Below, piece after piece: positions 43,924 to 53,163 of a stretch of DNA of 64,000 bases. How positions within the stretch are numbered: the stretch's first letter is position 1; each line of letters opens with the position of its first letter. A program made the position numbers and the translations under genes. The notes beneath the pieces were generated by a model, which saw only the letters and a list, made by a program, of their open reading frames with translations, did no database searches and was not told where the DNA came from. The DNA is from Helianthus annuus (Eukaryota; Streptophyta; Magnoliopsida; Asterales; Asteraceae), in contig NC_035433.2 in the NCBI RefSeq assembly GCF_002127325.2, forward strand, positions 124,836,088 to 124,900,087. The letters are read 5' to 3'.

Positions 43924-44222
43924 GAGTTAATTACTGTTTTCGTCCCTGTGGTTTGTCAAAAATCACTATTTCAGTCCATTAGTTTAAAATTTGCGATTTC
44001 AGTCCCTGTGGTTTCACTTCGTAACCATTTAAGTCCACCTCGTAACCATTTCAGTCCCTGTACTTAATAGAATAATGGATTGAAATGGTTACGAAAGTGA
44101 AATCACATGGACTGAAATGGTTACGAAAGTGAAACCACATTGACTAAAATCGCAATTTTTAAACTAATGAACTGAAATAGTGATTTTTGACAAACTATAG
44201 GGACGAAAACAGTAATTAACTC
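43924..44222. mobile_element. 299-bp foldback MITE, Mutator-like
   Basis: The terminal inverted repeats begin GAGTTAATTACTGTTTTCGT and run for well over 80 bp, so most of the element folds back on itself. The 9-bp TSD GCTTGAAAA is perfect at 43915-43923 and 44223-44231; a 9-bp duplication is the Mutator hallmark. The interior repeats words such as TTTCAGTCC and GGTTACGA. MITE plus one TSD is 308 bp, and the gag frame is continuous when they are discounted. Confidence 0.93.
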
Positions 44223-44231
44223 GCTTGAAAA

Positions 44232-45468
44232 TAAATTGAAAGGTTTTGTGACTTCTTCAGCGTATGTGAATATTTCATGCCCAAAACCGATCAATTCTAT
44301 TCCAATAAGTGACGATGTCACAAACTTTGACAATGTCAAAGTTGAAGATTGTGATGAGAAATCTGATGATGAAAATGAAAAATTTGAAAAAAAAAAATTG
44401 TTTTTAGAATTAAAAGAAAAATTCAAAAATACTGTTTTGCAATCTACTGAAATAGGTGAATGCTTAAAGCAGAAACCTGTTAAGAAGAGTGTAGAACAAA
44501 AACAAAAAGGTAAAAATTTGAAAATTGTTCAAAAAGATAATAAAAGTTCATCAGATCGATCATCCAATCGCATTCAAAAAGCACAAAAATTGAAAAACGA
44601 AAACTCAAAAATTGTTGGTAATAAGTGGTGCAGGTTTGACCACAGTGCTCAATAGTCAAATCCAACAATCAAGAAGAGGAAAGAGTATCACCAAGCCAAA
44701 CAGTACTTTGATCTGAGCGTTTGGTATGAAAATGGTGATTGGCACGATAACAGAGTGTGTTACAATTACGGCTATCAAGGACACATTGCTGTTAACTGCC
44801 AGAGACAGAGATTTGAGATGAGGAGATGCTATAATTGTCAAATCAAAGGACACACTGCCAGGGATTGCCCAAGAAGATCAAATGAAAGATTGAGGGGTAA
44901 TTCTCAGAAATTGGCAAAGAAACCAGTCACTGTCAAGCCCAAGGAACTGAAAGTTTCAGAACAGAAAGTCAAAGAACAGAAGGTCCAAGAACCTAAAATT
45001 CAAGAAAAGAAAGTGAAGCTTTCTCAAGGGCAAAAAGACAAACTACAAAAGAAGAGAAAAAAGGCCAGAGAATATCTGGAGAAGTTTTTGTCCTCGGGTT
45101 CAACCGACAGATCGAATAAGAGTACCGATGAATCGCTTCACTTGACAACAAAGTCAAGTAAACTGAATTCGTCAGATGCAAATCTGAGGACAAAAGAGGA
45201 GCTAAAGGAAAAGAAGAAAATGGTCGGCGATGAATCTGACATGTCGAAGTCAGACAAGCCACCTTCAGGCGATGAATCTGACAGGTCAAAGTCAGACAAG
45301 CCATGTGCAGGCAATGATTCTGGTGTGTCAAAACCAGAAGAGCCAGTTATTGAGGTAAAATATGAGAATTCAGGTTTAACAATGGATGATGCAAACTTTC
45401 CACCATTGTTGAACAAGAATTCAAAATCACCCAAGGACAGTCAGGCTTGGGTGAAACTGTTTAAATGA
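44232..45468 (+). pseudogene. D: gag, C-terminal part with two zinc knuckles
   Basis: The frame resumes after the MITE with an acidic stretch, then a TAG at 44653-44655. A first knuckle near 44758 reads CYNYGYQGHIAVNC, with Tyr where the second Cys should be, and a second at about 44830 is an intact CYNCQIKGHTARDC. A Lys-rich region follows, then three near-repeats of GDESDxSKSDKP (about 45225-45345). It ends AWVKLFK, like KAWVPQSN at the end of C's gag. Confidence 0.78.
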
Positions 45469-46299
45469 AAAACCTGACTTGCCGGAGTTCCCAGGTTGGT
45501 AAGCGTGGAACATGAATCGGCACATTTCTTGAGAAATTTCACTCTGGTGATTTTTCGTCTTTCAAAAGATAAATCAGGGACATTAAGTTGTACTTGATTC
45601 ATCTTTCCTACAAGTGGTAATTTGTAAAACAATGTGATGAAACCCCGTGTTTATGAAATGTCACACAAACCTAGTTTTCCGGAAAAACCATTTTGATTAA
45701 AACAAACTTAAGTGTTTTGAAATCATAATGGGAAAATAGTTTGTTGTGAGGGGGAGTTCTGATTGTTTACGCCAAGTGGATGGCGAATTGAAGCGATTCG
45801 ATATCATGTTGTCACTTTATCTGTATAGTTTGTTTTCAAATTTTCCCAGAAAATCAAAATTGAAACATATTTTGATTTTAGGGGGAGAAAAAAAAATTTG
45901 AAAATTTGAAAAAGTCAAAAACATTAAAAATGCAAAAATGAGTTTTGTTGTGAAAAAAGAGGAGATGATAGTACATCAGTGGACTATCACAGCACGCTAA
46001 AGATGCGGAATGTTTAATGTGATAAACAATTTTATTGTGGATTTGTTAGTAAATTTTTACACATTCAGTAGATTGTTTTCGAGATATAAACATAAAACGT
46101 CAAACTTGCTTATCTCGTGGGGAACATCTCTTGGATATATGGGTAACCCCCGAAATCTCATTTGAAAGATTCTATAAGATGTCAAACTTTCTTATTTTGT
46201 GGGTAACATTTCACGGATATATGGGTAACCCCCGAAATCTCGTTTGAAAGGTTTCTCTTTCTGAAATACTAGGTTTGTTTATACTCAGTGATATCTGGG

Positions 46300-46355
46300 G
46301 TATTATCCCGGGACTTCTGCTGAATGGAAGTTCTGACCTAGTCCTCGGATAATAC
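46300..46355 (+). ncRNA. Conserved two-tier hairpin D1
   Basis: Perfect 9-bp arms GTATTATCC (46300-46308) and GGATAATAC (46347-46355) enclose a further GGACT/AGTCC pairing. The internal loop has TCTGCT and TGACCT sides. The inner stem GAAT/GTTC has a GGAA loop (46322-46333). It corresponds to C1 in C by position. Confidence 0.72.
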
Positions 46356-46454
46356 TTGCTGCAAATGCTTAAAACACAACATAAGCCCTCAGCAAAATGA
46401 GACAATAAAATTGATCATTCTTGTTGTTGTAAAAAGATCCTCTAAAGGGGATAC

Positions 46455-46506
46455 AAATCATGATCTCTCTGCTGAACGGTAGTTCTGACCTGAGCTCTCA
46501 TGATTT
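46455..46506 (+). ncRNA. Conserved two-tier hairpin D2
   Basis: Perfect 9-bp arms AAATCATGA (46455-46463) and TCATGATTT (46498-46506) surround the internal loop CTCTGCT and TGACCTGAG. The inner stem GAAC/GTTC has a GGTA loop (46474-46485). It corresponds to C2 in C. Confidence 0.72.
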
Positions 46507-47535
46507 CAAATCTAACCCTTTACAGATATCATCTTAGTATACTTACCTGTAATTCTAAATATTGAGATCTGGATACGGGAGTATATTCTGAAATGGGACA
46601 CTCAATTAAGTTTGTAAGATTGAATATTTGAATCTGGATATGGGAGTATATTCAAGTGATGGGACACTCGAATAAGTTTAAGTATCTAAAACATTAATCT
46701 CGTATCTCGAATCAGTTAAACTTTGTGTAAAGATATAACTGACAATCTAGGTAAATTGTTTAGAGCTTACAATGTTCAAAGCTTAACGGTGTTAGTGATT
46801 TGTCTCAAAAACTGATATGATCCTCTTGCACAAACTCACAAAAATACGTTTGTACATATTTCATTTCTACATTTAATTTCTGTCTTTGCATTTATGTTTC
46901 GTAATTTTGAAAAATCCAAAAAGATTTTCGACATCTGATGTTGAAAAGCTGACATTCAAAATCTCAAAGGCTAAACATGATGAACAGATGGTTTGGTTAA
47001 ATGGTTTGAAATGTTTAAGATGATTCATTAATTTGAATCAGAATTTGGAATGTTTCAAATTTTGAAAAATTTTTAATGTGAATAGTCTCAAATGTTTAGT
47101 TGATTCATTAAGTTGAATCACAACTTTATTGGTTTGTAATAGAGAGGTTGAGATGTGCAGGTTTCGAATTTTTGTTGCTACGAAAAGCCAGACTATGATC
47201 CCGACAGCTGAGTCTAAGGGGGAGTCTGAAGACGAGCTCAACGCAAAAGGAGCTTGTATTCGGAAAGCAAGGCGTCGATCCCAAAAGCACGGAAGCTTGA
47301 CGAAAGGAGGAGCCTGAAGAAAGAGAGCAACGGAAGCTGAAGACAGATCCACCGGGATTTTGTTCGAGCAAGAATATTTGAAGACTCTCACTAAAGATTC
47401 CGTCAACATCCAATGGGGAGTTTGTTAGTGCAGTTGTCTGTCGACTACATCTTTGTTCGAGTTTTAGAGAGAGAGAAAGACAAGTCGCTACGAGTTTCAC
47501 CACGGATTGACTACGGCAATATCCAAGGGGGAGAT

Positions 47536-47943
47536 TGTTAGTGCACGAATGTCTATTGCCTTCGTCAATCCGAGCCGTAGCGAGATAACGAAGAAATCAA
47601 GTCTTTATAAATGTCATATCTAGTTAAAAGGCAAGGTGGCAAACTTGTAATTAATGAGAAATCTCATTAAAATGCCTTGACCTATAAATAGGAGTTTATG
47701 TCATGAGTTAGAAAGACTTTAGAAGACTTTTCTCCATTTTAGAGATCTTGGTGATTCAAGTTTAGAGAGAGAAAGTCTAGAGAGAGAAAGTAGTTGTAAT
47801 CGTGAATCTTGTACCGGATTTGTCATATTTCTCAATAAGATCATGTTAGTAGTACGTTATTGTGTGTTCGGTCACGCACGTTCACGGATTCAGCACGTGA
47901 AACGTTCGTTACGCAATCGAACGGCGTCAAAACCGGTCCTACA
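47536..47943 (+). repeat. 3' LTR of D (408 bp)
   Basis: It starts TGTTAGTGCACGAATGTC after the PPT AAGGGGGAGAT and ends ACCGGTCCTACA. TATAAATA is at 47683-47690. The next base, 47944, is in E's integrase frame. A decoy PPT plus TGTTAGTGCA lies at 47414-47432. Confidence 0.85.
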
Positions 47944-48475
47944 CCAATGTATTGCGGATTCAACTTCCTACGCTTCCTGAAGCGTGCCACACCCTTCCAG
48001 GGTGAAACTTCAACAAAACCATATTTCCCACCTCAAATCCCAGAGGTTTCCTTCTTCGGTCCGCATAACACTTTTGTCGGTCACGAGCCGCTTTGATGCG
48101 CTCTCGGATTTGTGCAATCTTGTCTGTCGTTTCCTGGACCAATTCTGGACCAACTAATTGTCTATCACCCGCATCAGCCCAACAAATCGGTGATCGACAT
48201 TTGCGTCCATAGAGAGCTTCGAACGGTGCGGCTTGAATACTTGCATGGTAACTGTAATTGTATGAAAATTCAACCAATGGTAGGTGAGTGTCCCAACTCC
48301 CTCCTAAATCCATTACGCAAGCTCGCAGCATGTCTTCCAATGTTTGAATCGTCCGTTCACTCTGTCGGTCTGTTTGCGGGTGAAATGTTGTACTCAGATT
48401 TAACTGAGAACCAAATGCTTCTTGAAAGGATTGCCAAATCCTTGACACAAAGCGTCCATCTCTATCAGAGATAAT
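47944..48475 (-). pseudogene. Element E: integrase C-terminal half
   Basis: The frame carries the end of the catalytic core ([23 protein letters not shown], with the catalytic Glu) and [15 protein letters not shown]. Next comes the stretch before the chromodomain, [10 protein letters not shown] frameshift near 48015 moves the SPWKGV region out of frame, and another near 48475 separates it from the upstream segment. It ends at D. Confidence 0.85.
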
Positions 48476-49620
48476 TGAGAGGGTACTCTATGTCGTGCAA
48501 CAATCTCTCTCATGTATACCTCAGCAAGTTTGCTCGTGCTGTCTTTTTCTTTGATTGGCAAAAAGTGTGCAGATTTCGTTAAACGATCTACAATTACCCA
48601 AATCGTATCATGGCCCTTGGGCATCCTTGGTAATTTTGTTATGAAGTCCTTTGAAATCTGTTCCCATTTCCATTTGGGTATTTCAGGTTGTTGCAAGAGG
48701 CCTGAAGGCTTTTGGTATTCGACCTTTACCTTGGCGCAAGTTAAGCATTTGTTAACATATATCGCAACATCGCCTTTCATCCTTGGCCACCAATAGAAAT
48801 CCTTAAGATCTTGGTACATCTTATCCGCTCCTGGGTGAATCGAGTACCGTGACTTGTGAGCCTCATCAAAAATAACCTTCCTCAAACCACCAAACAAAGG
48901 AACCCAAATTCCTTTCATGAAGCATAAAGTTCCTTCCTCGTTTGGTACCAACTGCTTCTCCATCCCACGGAGATACTCATCCTCAATATTCCTTTCTTTA
49001 AGTGCTTCCCTCTGCGCGGCATGAATGCGCAATGAGAGGTCCGTTTGTATGATCATTTCCAAAGCCCTAACCCTTATGGGCTTGATCCTTTCCTTTCGAC
49101 TTAGGGCATCGGCGACCACATTCGCCTTCCCTGGGTGATACTTGATTTCACAATCATAGTCGTTCAATAGTTCAACCCAGCGTCTTTGCCTCATGTTAAG
49201 CTCCTTTTGGTCAAATATGTGCTGTAAGCTCTTGTGATCAGTGTAGTTGGTGCATCGCGTGCCATACAAGTAATGTCGCCAGATCTTTAACGCAAATACC
49301 ACCGTGCCTAACTCCAAGTCGTGCATGGTATAATTTTTCTCGTGGACCTTTAACTGGCGAGACGCATAGGCTATGACCTTCTGTCGCTGCATCAACACGC
49401 AGCCTAAGCCCTGACGCGAGGCGTCCCAATATACCACGAAGTCGTCGGTGCCTTCGGGTAGTGATAAGATTGGTGCGTCACAAAGCTTGTTTTTCAACAG
49501 CTGAAATGCTTCTTCCTGTTTGTCTCCCCAATCAAACTTCTTGTCTTTCTGTGTAAGAGAGGTCAAAGGTTGAGCGATTTTCGAGAAACCCTCAATGAAC
49601 CTTCGATAATAACCAGCCAA
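48476..49620 (-). pseudogene. Element E: RT C-terminus, RNase H and integrase N-terminus
   Basis: After a TAG at 49639-49641 the same frame gives [19 protein letters not shown]. RNase H follows ([41 protein letters not shown]). The integrase zinc domain ([20 protein letters not shown]) and core start ([33 protein letters not shown]) complete it. This is the continuous version of the region that G and B split in A. Confidence 0.9.
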
Positions 49621-49638
49621 ACCTAAGAACTGTTGAAT

Positions 49639-50715
49639 CTAGGTTGGCGTATTTGGAGTCTCCCAGTTCTTTATCGCTTCGGTCTTTGTGGGATCCACAT
49701 GAATTCCGTCTCCATTAACCACATGACCAAGAAACTGAACTTCGCGTAACCAGAACTCGCACTTCGAGAACTTTGCGTACAACTTCTCCTTTTTAAGTAG
49801 CTCTAAAATAGCTCTTAAATGTTGTTCGTGCTCATCCTTCGTCTTCGAGTAGATCAAAATGTCATCGATGAACACAATCACAAACTTATCGAGGTACGGC
49901 TTACAAACTCTGTTTATCAAATCCATAAATACAGCTGGCGCGTTCGTTAGACCAAACGGCATAACCAGGAACTCGTAATGTCCATATCGAGTCCTGAAGG
50001 TTGTCTTTGGAATACTTTCCTCTTGAATTCTCAACTTATGGTATCCTGATCGCAGATCGATCTTTGAGTAGAAACATGAACCTTGCAACTGATCAAATAG
50101 GTCATCAATTCTCGGCAAAGGATATCTATTCCTGATAGTCAACTTGTTCAGCTCCCGGTAGTCGATACACATCCGAAAGCTACCACCCTTCTTCTTAACA
50201 AACAAAACTGGAGCTCTCCAAGGTGAGAAGCTTGGCCTAATGAATCCCTTGTCTAACAACTCCTGAAGTTGCGTTGACAACTCCTGCATCTCCGAAGGCG
50301 TAAGTCGATAGGGTGCCTTAGCCACAGGCGCGACGCCTGGAACTAAGTCAATGTGGAACTCGACTTGTCTTTGCGGTGGTAATCCTGGCAAGTCTTCTGG
50401 AAAGACTTCAGGAGATTCTTTTACGACTGGAATGTCCTCTATCTTTGGCTCCGCGGATTCTTTATCCACGATGTGTGCCAAGAAGGCAACACATCCCTTC
50501 TGTAAACACTTTCTAGCTTTCAGACAACTAATGATCCTCAGAGGCGTATCACGCATCTCTCCGTGTACTACAATCGTTTCTTCACCCGCCATTGGGATGC
50601 GAATGGTCTTCTCGTGATAAACGATCTCGACTTTGTTGCTTGACAACCAATCCATCCCTACTACCACGTCGAAGCTTCCCAACTCGACTGGCAGTAGATC
50701 TAGCGTAAATCGTGT
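49639..50715 (-). pseudogene. Element E: protease C-terminus and RT
   Basis: The frame follows a one-base deletion near 50715. It holds the end of the protease ([11 protein letters not shown]), the linker with [15 protein letters not shown] that is missing in A, and the RT with [15 protein letters not shown] and [27 protein letters not shown] precedes the stop at 49639-49641, where a Glu codon is expected from comparison with A. RT catalytic Asp residues are present. Confidence 0.9.
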
Positions 50716-52027
50716 CCTCCCAGTTCTATCACGCATCCTCTGATGACTTTATTGGTCTCAACTAGCTTTCCATTAGCCAGTTTGATCGAGTACGGAATGT
50801 CTAACTTACTAGCAGTTAACCCAAGCATATTCTTAAATTCTAACGATACAAAGCTATAGTCGGCACCAGTGTCAAATAGAACAGATGCAAAGCATTGATT
50901 TATAGGGAACGTACCAGTGACGACATTTGGATCCTGGCGTGCTTCCATCGCACTGATGTTAAAGACTCTGCCTTGCGCTTGATTCAGTTTTGGGCATTCC
51001 CTTTTAAAGTGCCCCAAGTATCCACAGTTGAAAGACCCTGGTCCTCGACCATTCCCACTTCCATTTCCACCTCGATTGACATTCGCTCCCCGGTTACCAG
51101 CTTGATTCCCAACATTTCCACGGTTTCCATTCATGCCATTTCCTCCGTGTTGGCGGTTCCCGTTCCCATTTCCATGACCTCGCTGATTTCCACGACCAGC
51201 TCCGGTACCAACCCAGCATGTTTCCTTTGAATGGCCAGTCTTCCCATAAGACTCGCATTTCCTAAGTCTGCACGGGCCGGGATGATGGTACTGGCATGTA
51301 TCACACTTGGGCAGAGTGCCCATGTAACCCTTCCCCTTGCTTTCAACACCGGTTTTGGCCCTAGCCGGTGCGCTTGACTCACCCTTCTTGCTCACACTGC
51401 TGGTACCTTGCTTGAAGTTGGAAAATTTCCGTTTGTTTTCACCAGACGACTCCACATGAGTCTCCTTCTTCTTCGGTTCAGAATTTGAAAACTTGTTCAA
51501 CCGAATGGCTTCTTCTGTAAGTGCCACGCTGAGATCAATGGCTTCAGTAATCGTTGCAGGCTTGGACGTGGTTACCATGCTCATGATCTGGGGTGCCAAT
51601 CCCCAGATGAAGCGCTCAATGCGTTTAAATTCAGGCGTGACCATGTACGGCACCACATGGGACAAATCATGAAACCTCTGAACATATCCTGTGATTTTAG
51701 GACCCTCCATATTTAGGTGCCAGAACTCAGTTTCTAGCTTCTGTATTTCAGCCCGCGAACAGTATTTCTTCCTCATGAGCTCTTTCAGCTCAGCCCATGT
51801 TAGTGCATATGCCGCCGCCTCTCCCAATGTTTGAACTTGCAGATTCCACCATGATAGGGCACCATCAAGAAAAAGACCTGAGATGTATGTAACTTACTAC
51901 TCGAGATCACACTTGCTCATCCTTAGGATAGAATCTGTCTTTTCTGCCCACCTGACGAATGCAACATCACCTCTAGTGCCGTCGAAATTTACGGGCTTAC
52001 AGTCGAGAAATTGTTTGTAAGTGCACC
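50716..52027 (-). pseudogene. Element E: gag candidate exon 2 and protease start
   Basis: It begins GCTYKQFLDCKPVNFDGT. Two adjacent stops at 51894-51899 replace the CAG CAA (Gln-Gln) seen in A. From there the frame is open through the capsid domain, a first zinc-binding motif KCESYGKTGHSKETC (Tyr for Cys), a Gly/Asn/Arg-rich stretch and SFNCGYLGHFKREC (Ser for the first Cys). The protease catalytic motif LFDTGADYSF follows. It ends at the deletion near 50715. Confidence 0.87.
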
Positions 52028-52120
52028 CTGCACATACGTTAGTATCTACAGATGGTATTAGCGGATGTGCTAGAAATATCCAAATGTATCATAATGTGTC
52101 TCAAGCGACTTAGACATTAC
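52028..52120 (-). other. Candidate spliceosomal intron in gag of E (93 nt)
   Basis: The minus strand begins GTAATGTCTAAG and ends GTATGTGCAG, with CTAAT in CCGCTAATACC as a possible branch site. Length, position and phase are the same as in A although the interiors have diverged. Unspliced, a stop follows the donor within a few codons. Joining the exons gives NGCTYKQFL. Confidence 0.6.
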
Positions 52121-52265
52121 CATTGGGTGGGTTGTTGTTGTTGTTGTTCGAGGTATTCCTGCTCGTTTCTGCGTGGGAGGCCGCATACTGAGCTATTACA
52201 GTGGCAATTCGCTCTTGGAGTTCCGCCTCAGTAGTAGGCAAGCTTGGGTTTCGTCGTGGAGGCAT
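52121..52265 (-). CDS. Element E: gag candidate exon 1
   Basis: The ATG at 52265 gives MPPRRNPSLPTTEAELQERI and an Asn run before PPN plus one base at the donor. It has 48 codons plus one base, the same phase as A's exon 1. The difference is chiefly in the Asn repeat. Confidence 0.66.
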
Positions 52266-52625
52266 CTTCTAAAAGATGATCATATTGGTCAGGTCATAGT
52301 ATGTAAATAATATGCGTACGTAATAACATTCATCAACCACATTACACATAACATCCCATGTTATAATATAAGACAAATAATTCAACAAAGCATGTGGTGA
52401 GAACGTTGCCATTGAGCTTTCATAATCATGGCCACCATATAGTTTTACATGTTTTACAGTACATCATACATCCAAAATAAGATCATAGGGTTACATCACC
52501 CCCAAAATACAAGTTAGTCTACACAAGTCATATACAAAAGCGAGGTCCTCCAAAAGTCTTCACATGTTGGCCCAATTGCGACGTTCTCACCAAAACAACC
52601 TACCTGCATCAAACCAAAAATATAG
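52266..52625 (-). other. Element E: leader between ORF0 and gag
   Basis: This 360-bp stretch has no gene. It matches the two halves of the same interval in A (21526-21674 and 31585-31730), into which C inserted. That comparison shows where C landed. Confidence 0.65.
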
Positions 52626-53163
52626 CTACGCTGATGGCAGAGGAGGAGGAGGAGGGAAGAAAATCAAACGGCGCAAGCGCACGCAGTCCTCCTCTAGTGC
52701 GTGAGTGACGCGCAGCAAGTAGGCAATCTGCTGCTCGGAGGTGAGGAAACGAATATCCGAATCAGGGGAGTGTGTGGTGTGGCAAAAGGAGTCTGACAGT
52801 GGCATGGGGGAGGACGTGGAGCCCTCTCTAACTCCTGAACGCGACGACTCAGTGTGTCCTGCTGTAGCTATAGAGAGATGAGTATGTCCTCTGCCGTGTA
52901 CCCCACATGAAAAGGGTGGTACGGGTCTGATAACGGCATAACATTGGGCGATGCCCACAAAAATGGCTCCACCGACGGTACAAAGGGAGATGTAGTGTGT
53001 GCAGCCGGAGTAAAAGAAGGCAAAAACGGAAAAGCAGTTGTCATGGATGGCATGTGATCACGTGGCCCAGTAGAAGGTCCTTCCCCTGGACGGGGAGGGG
53101 GTATGTCCTGGAGGAATGTGATAGGTAAGTCGGTGCGATGGACATCAGAGGTGTGTGGGTGGA
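52626..53163 (-). pseudogene. Element E: ORF0 C-terminal fragment
   Basis: The frame at 53163-52868 reads SDVHRTDLPITFLQDIPPPRPGEGPST, then SMTTAFPFLPSFTPAAHTT and HPFHVGYTAEDILISL, collinear with A's ORF0. It meets a stop at 52868-52870. A second frame (52958-52626) resumes the homology with LTSEQQIAYLLRVTHALEEDCVRLRRL and a proline run. F interrupts it at 53164, with left flank gtgga. Confidence 0.75.

Larger units (their letters stand above)
45469..47535 (+). other. 3' region of D: hairpins, conserved blocks and iterated PPTs
   Basis: No supported ORF is present. It shares with C the start AAGAGGAGATGATAGTACATCA (near 45957), two hairpins (46300-46355, 46455-46506), and the GTATATTC-GA-TGGGACAC block in two copies (46577-46602, 46642-46668). 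AGGGGGAG runs are near 45749, 45880, 47216 and 47525, and a shorter ATGGGGAG is near 47414. Confidence 0.75.
42683..47943 (+). mobile_element. Element D: gag-only Sirevirus-like copia element, 5' end deleted
   Basis: The element keeps part of its leader, a gag ORF with two zinc knuckles, a 2 kb structured 3' region with repeated PPTs, and a 408-bp 3' LTR. No PBS or 5' LTR is seen. No pol exists: gag ends AWVKLFK and is followed directly by the 3' region motifs shared with C. It lies in E's integrase frame; the left junction is fixed only to about 42683 because of a deletion. Confidence 0.8.
38775..53163 (-). mobile_element. Element E: second chromovirus of the A family, nested in the LTR of A
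   Basis: The minus-strand order is ORF0 fragment (cut by F at 53164), leader, gag with candidate intron, PR, RT, RNase H, integrase, [element D], integrase C-terminus, PPT and 3' LTR. The left flank in A's LTR is gaaaa (38770-38774). Its protein is collinear with A and fills in what A has lost to B and G. The 5' LTR lies right of the window. Confidence 0.87.

Noticed and set aside
43924..44222. MITE hairpin as a microRNA precursor
   Set aside because: The foldback is explained by TIRs with a 9-bp TSD; no basis for a defined mature miRNA.
47129..47503. Open frames on both strands before the D 3' LTR
   Set aside because: No similarity to known proteins by eye, and overlapping PPT copies; part of the non-coding 3' region.
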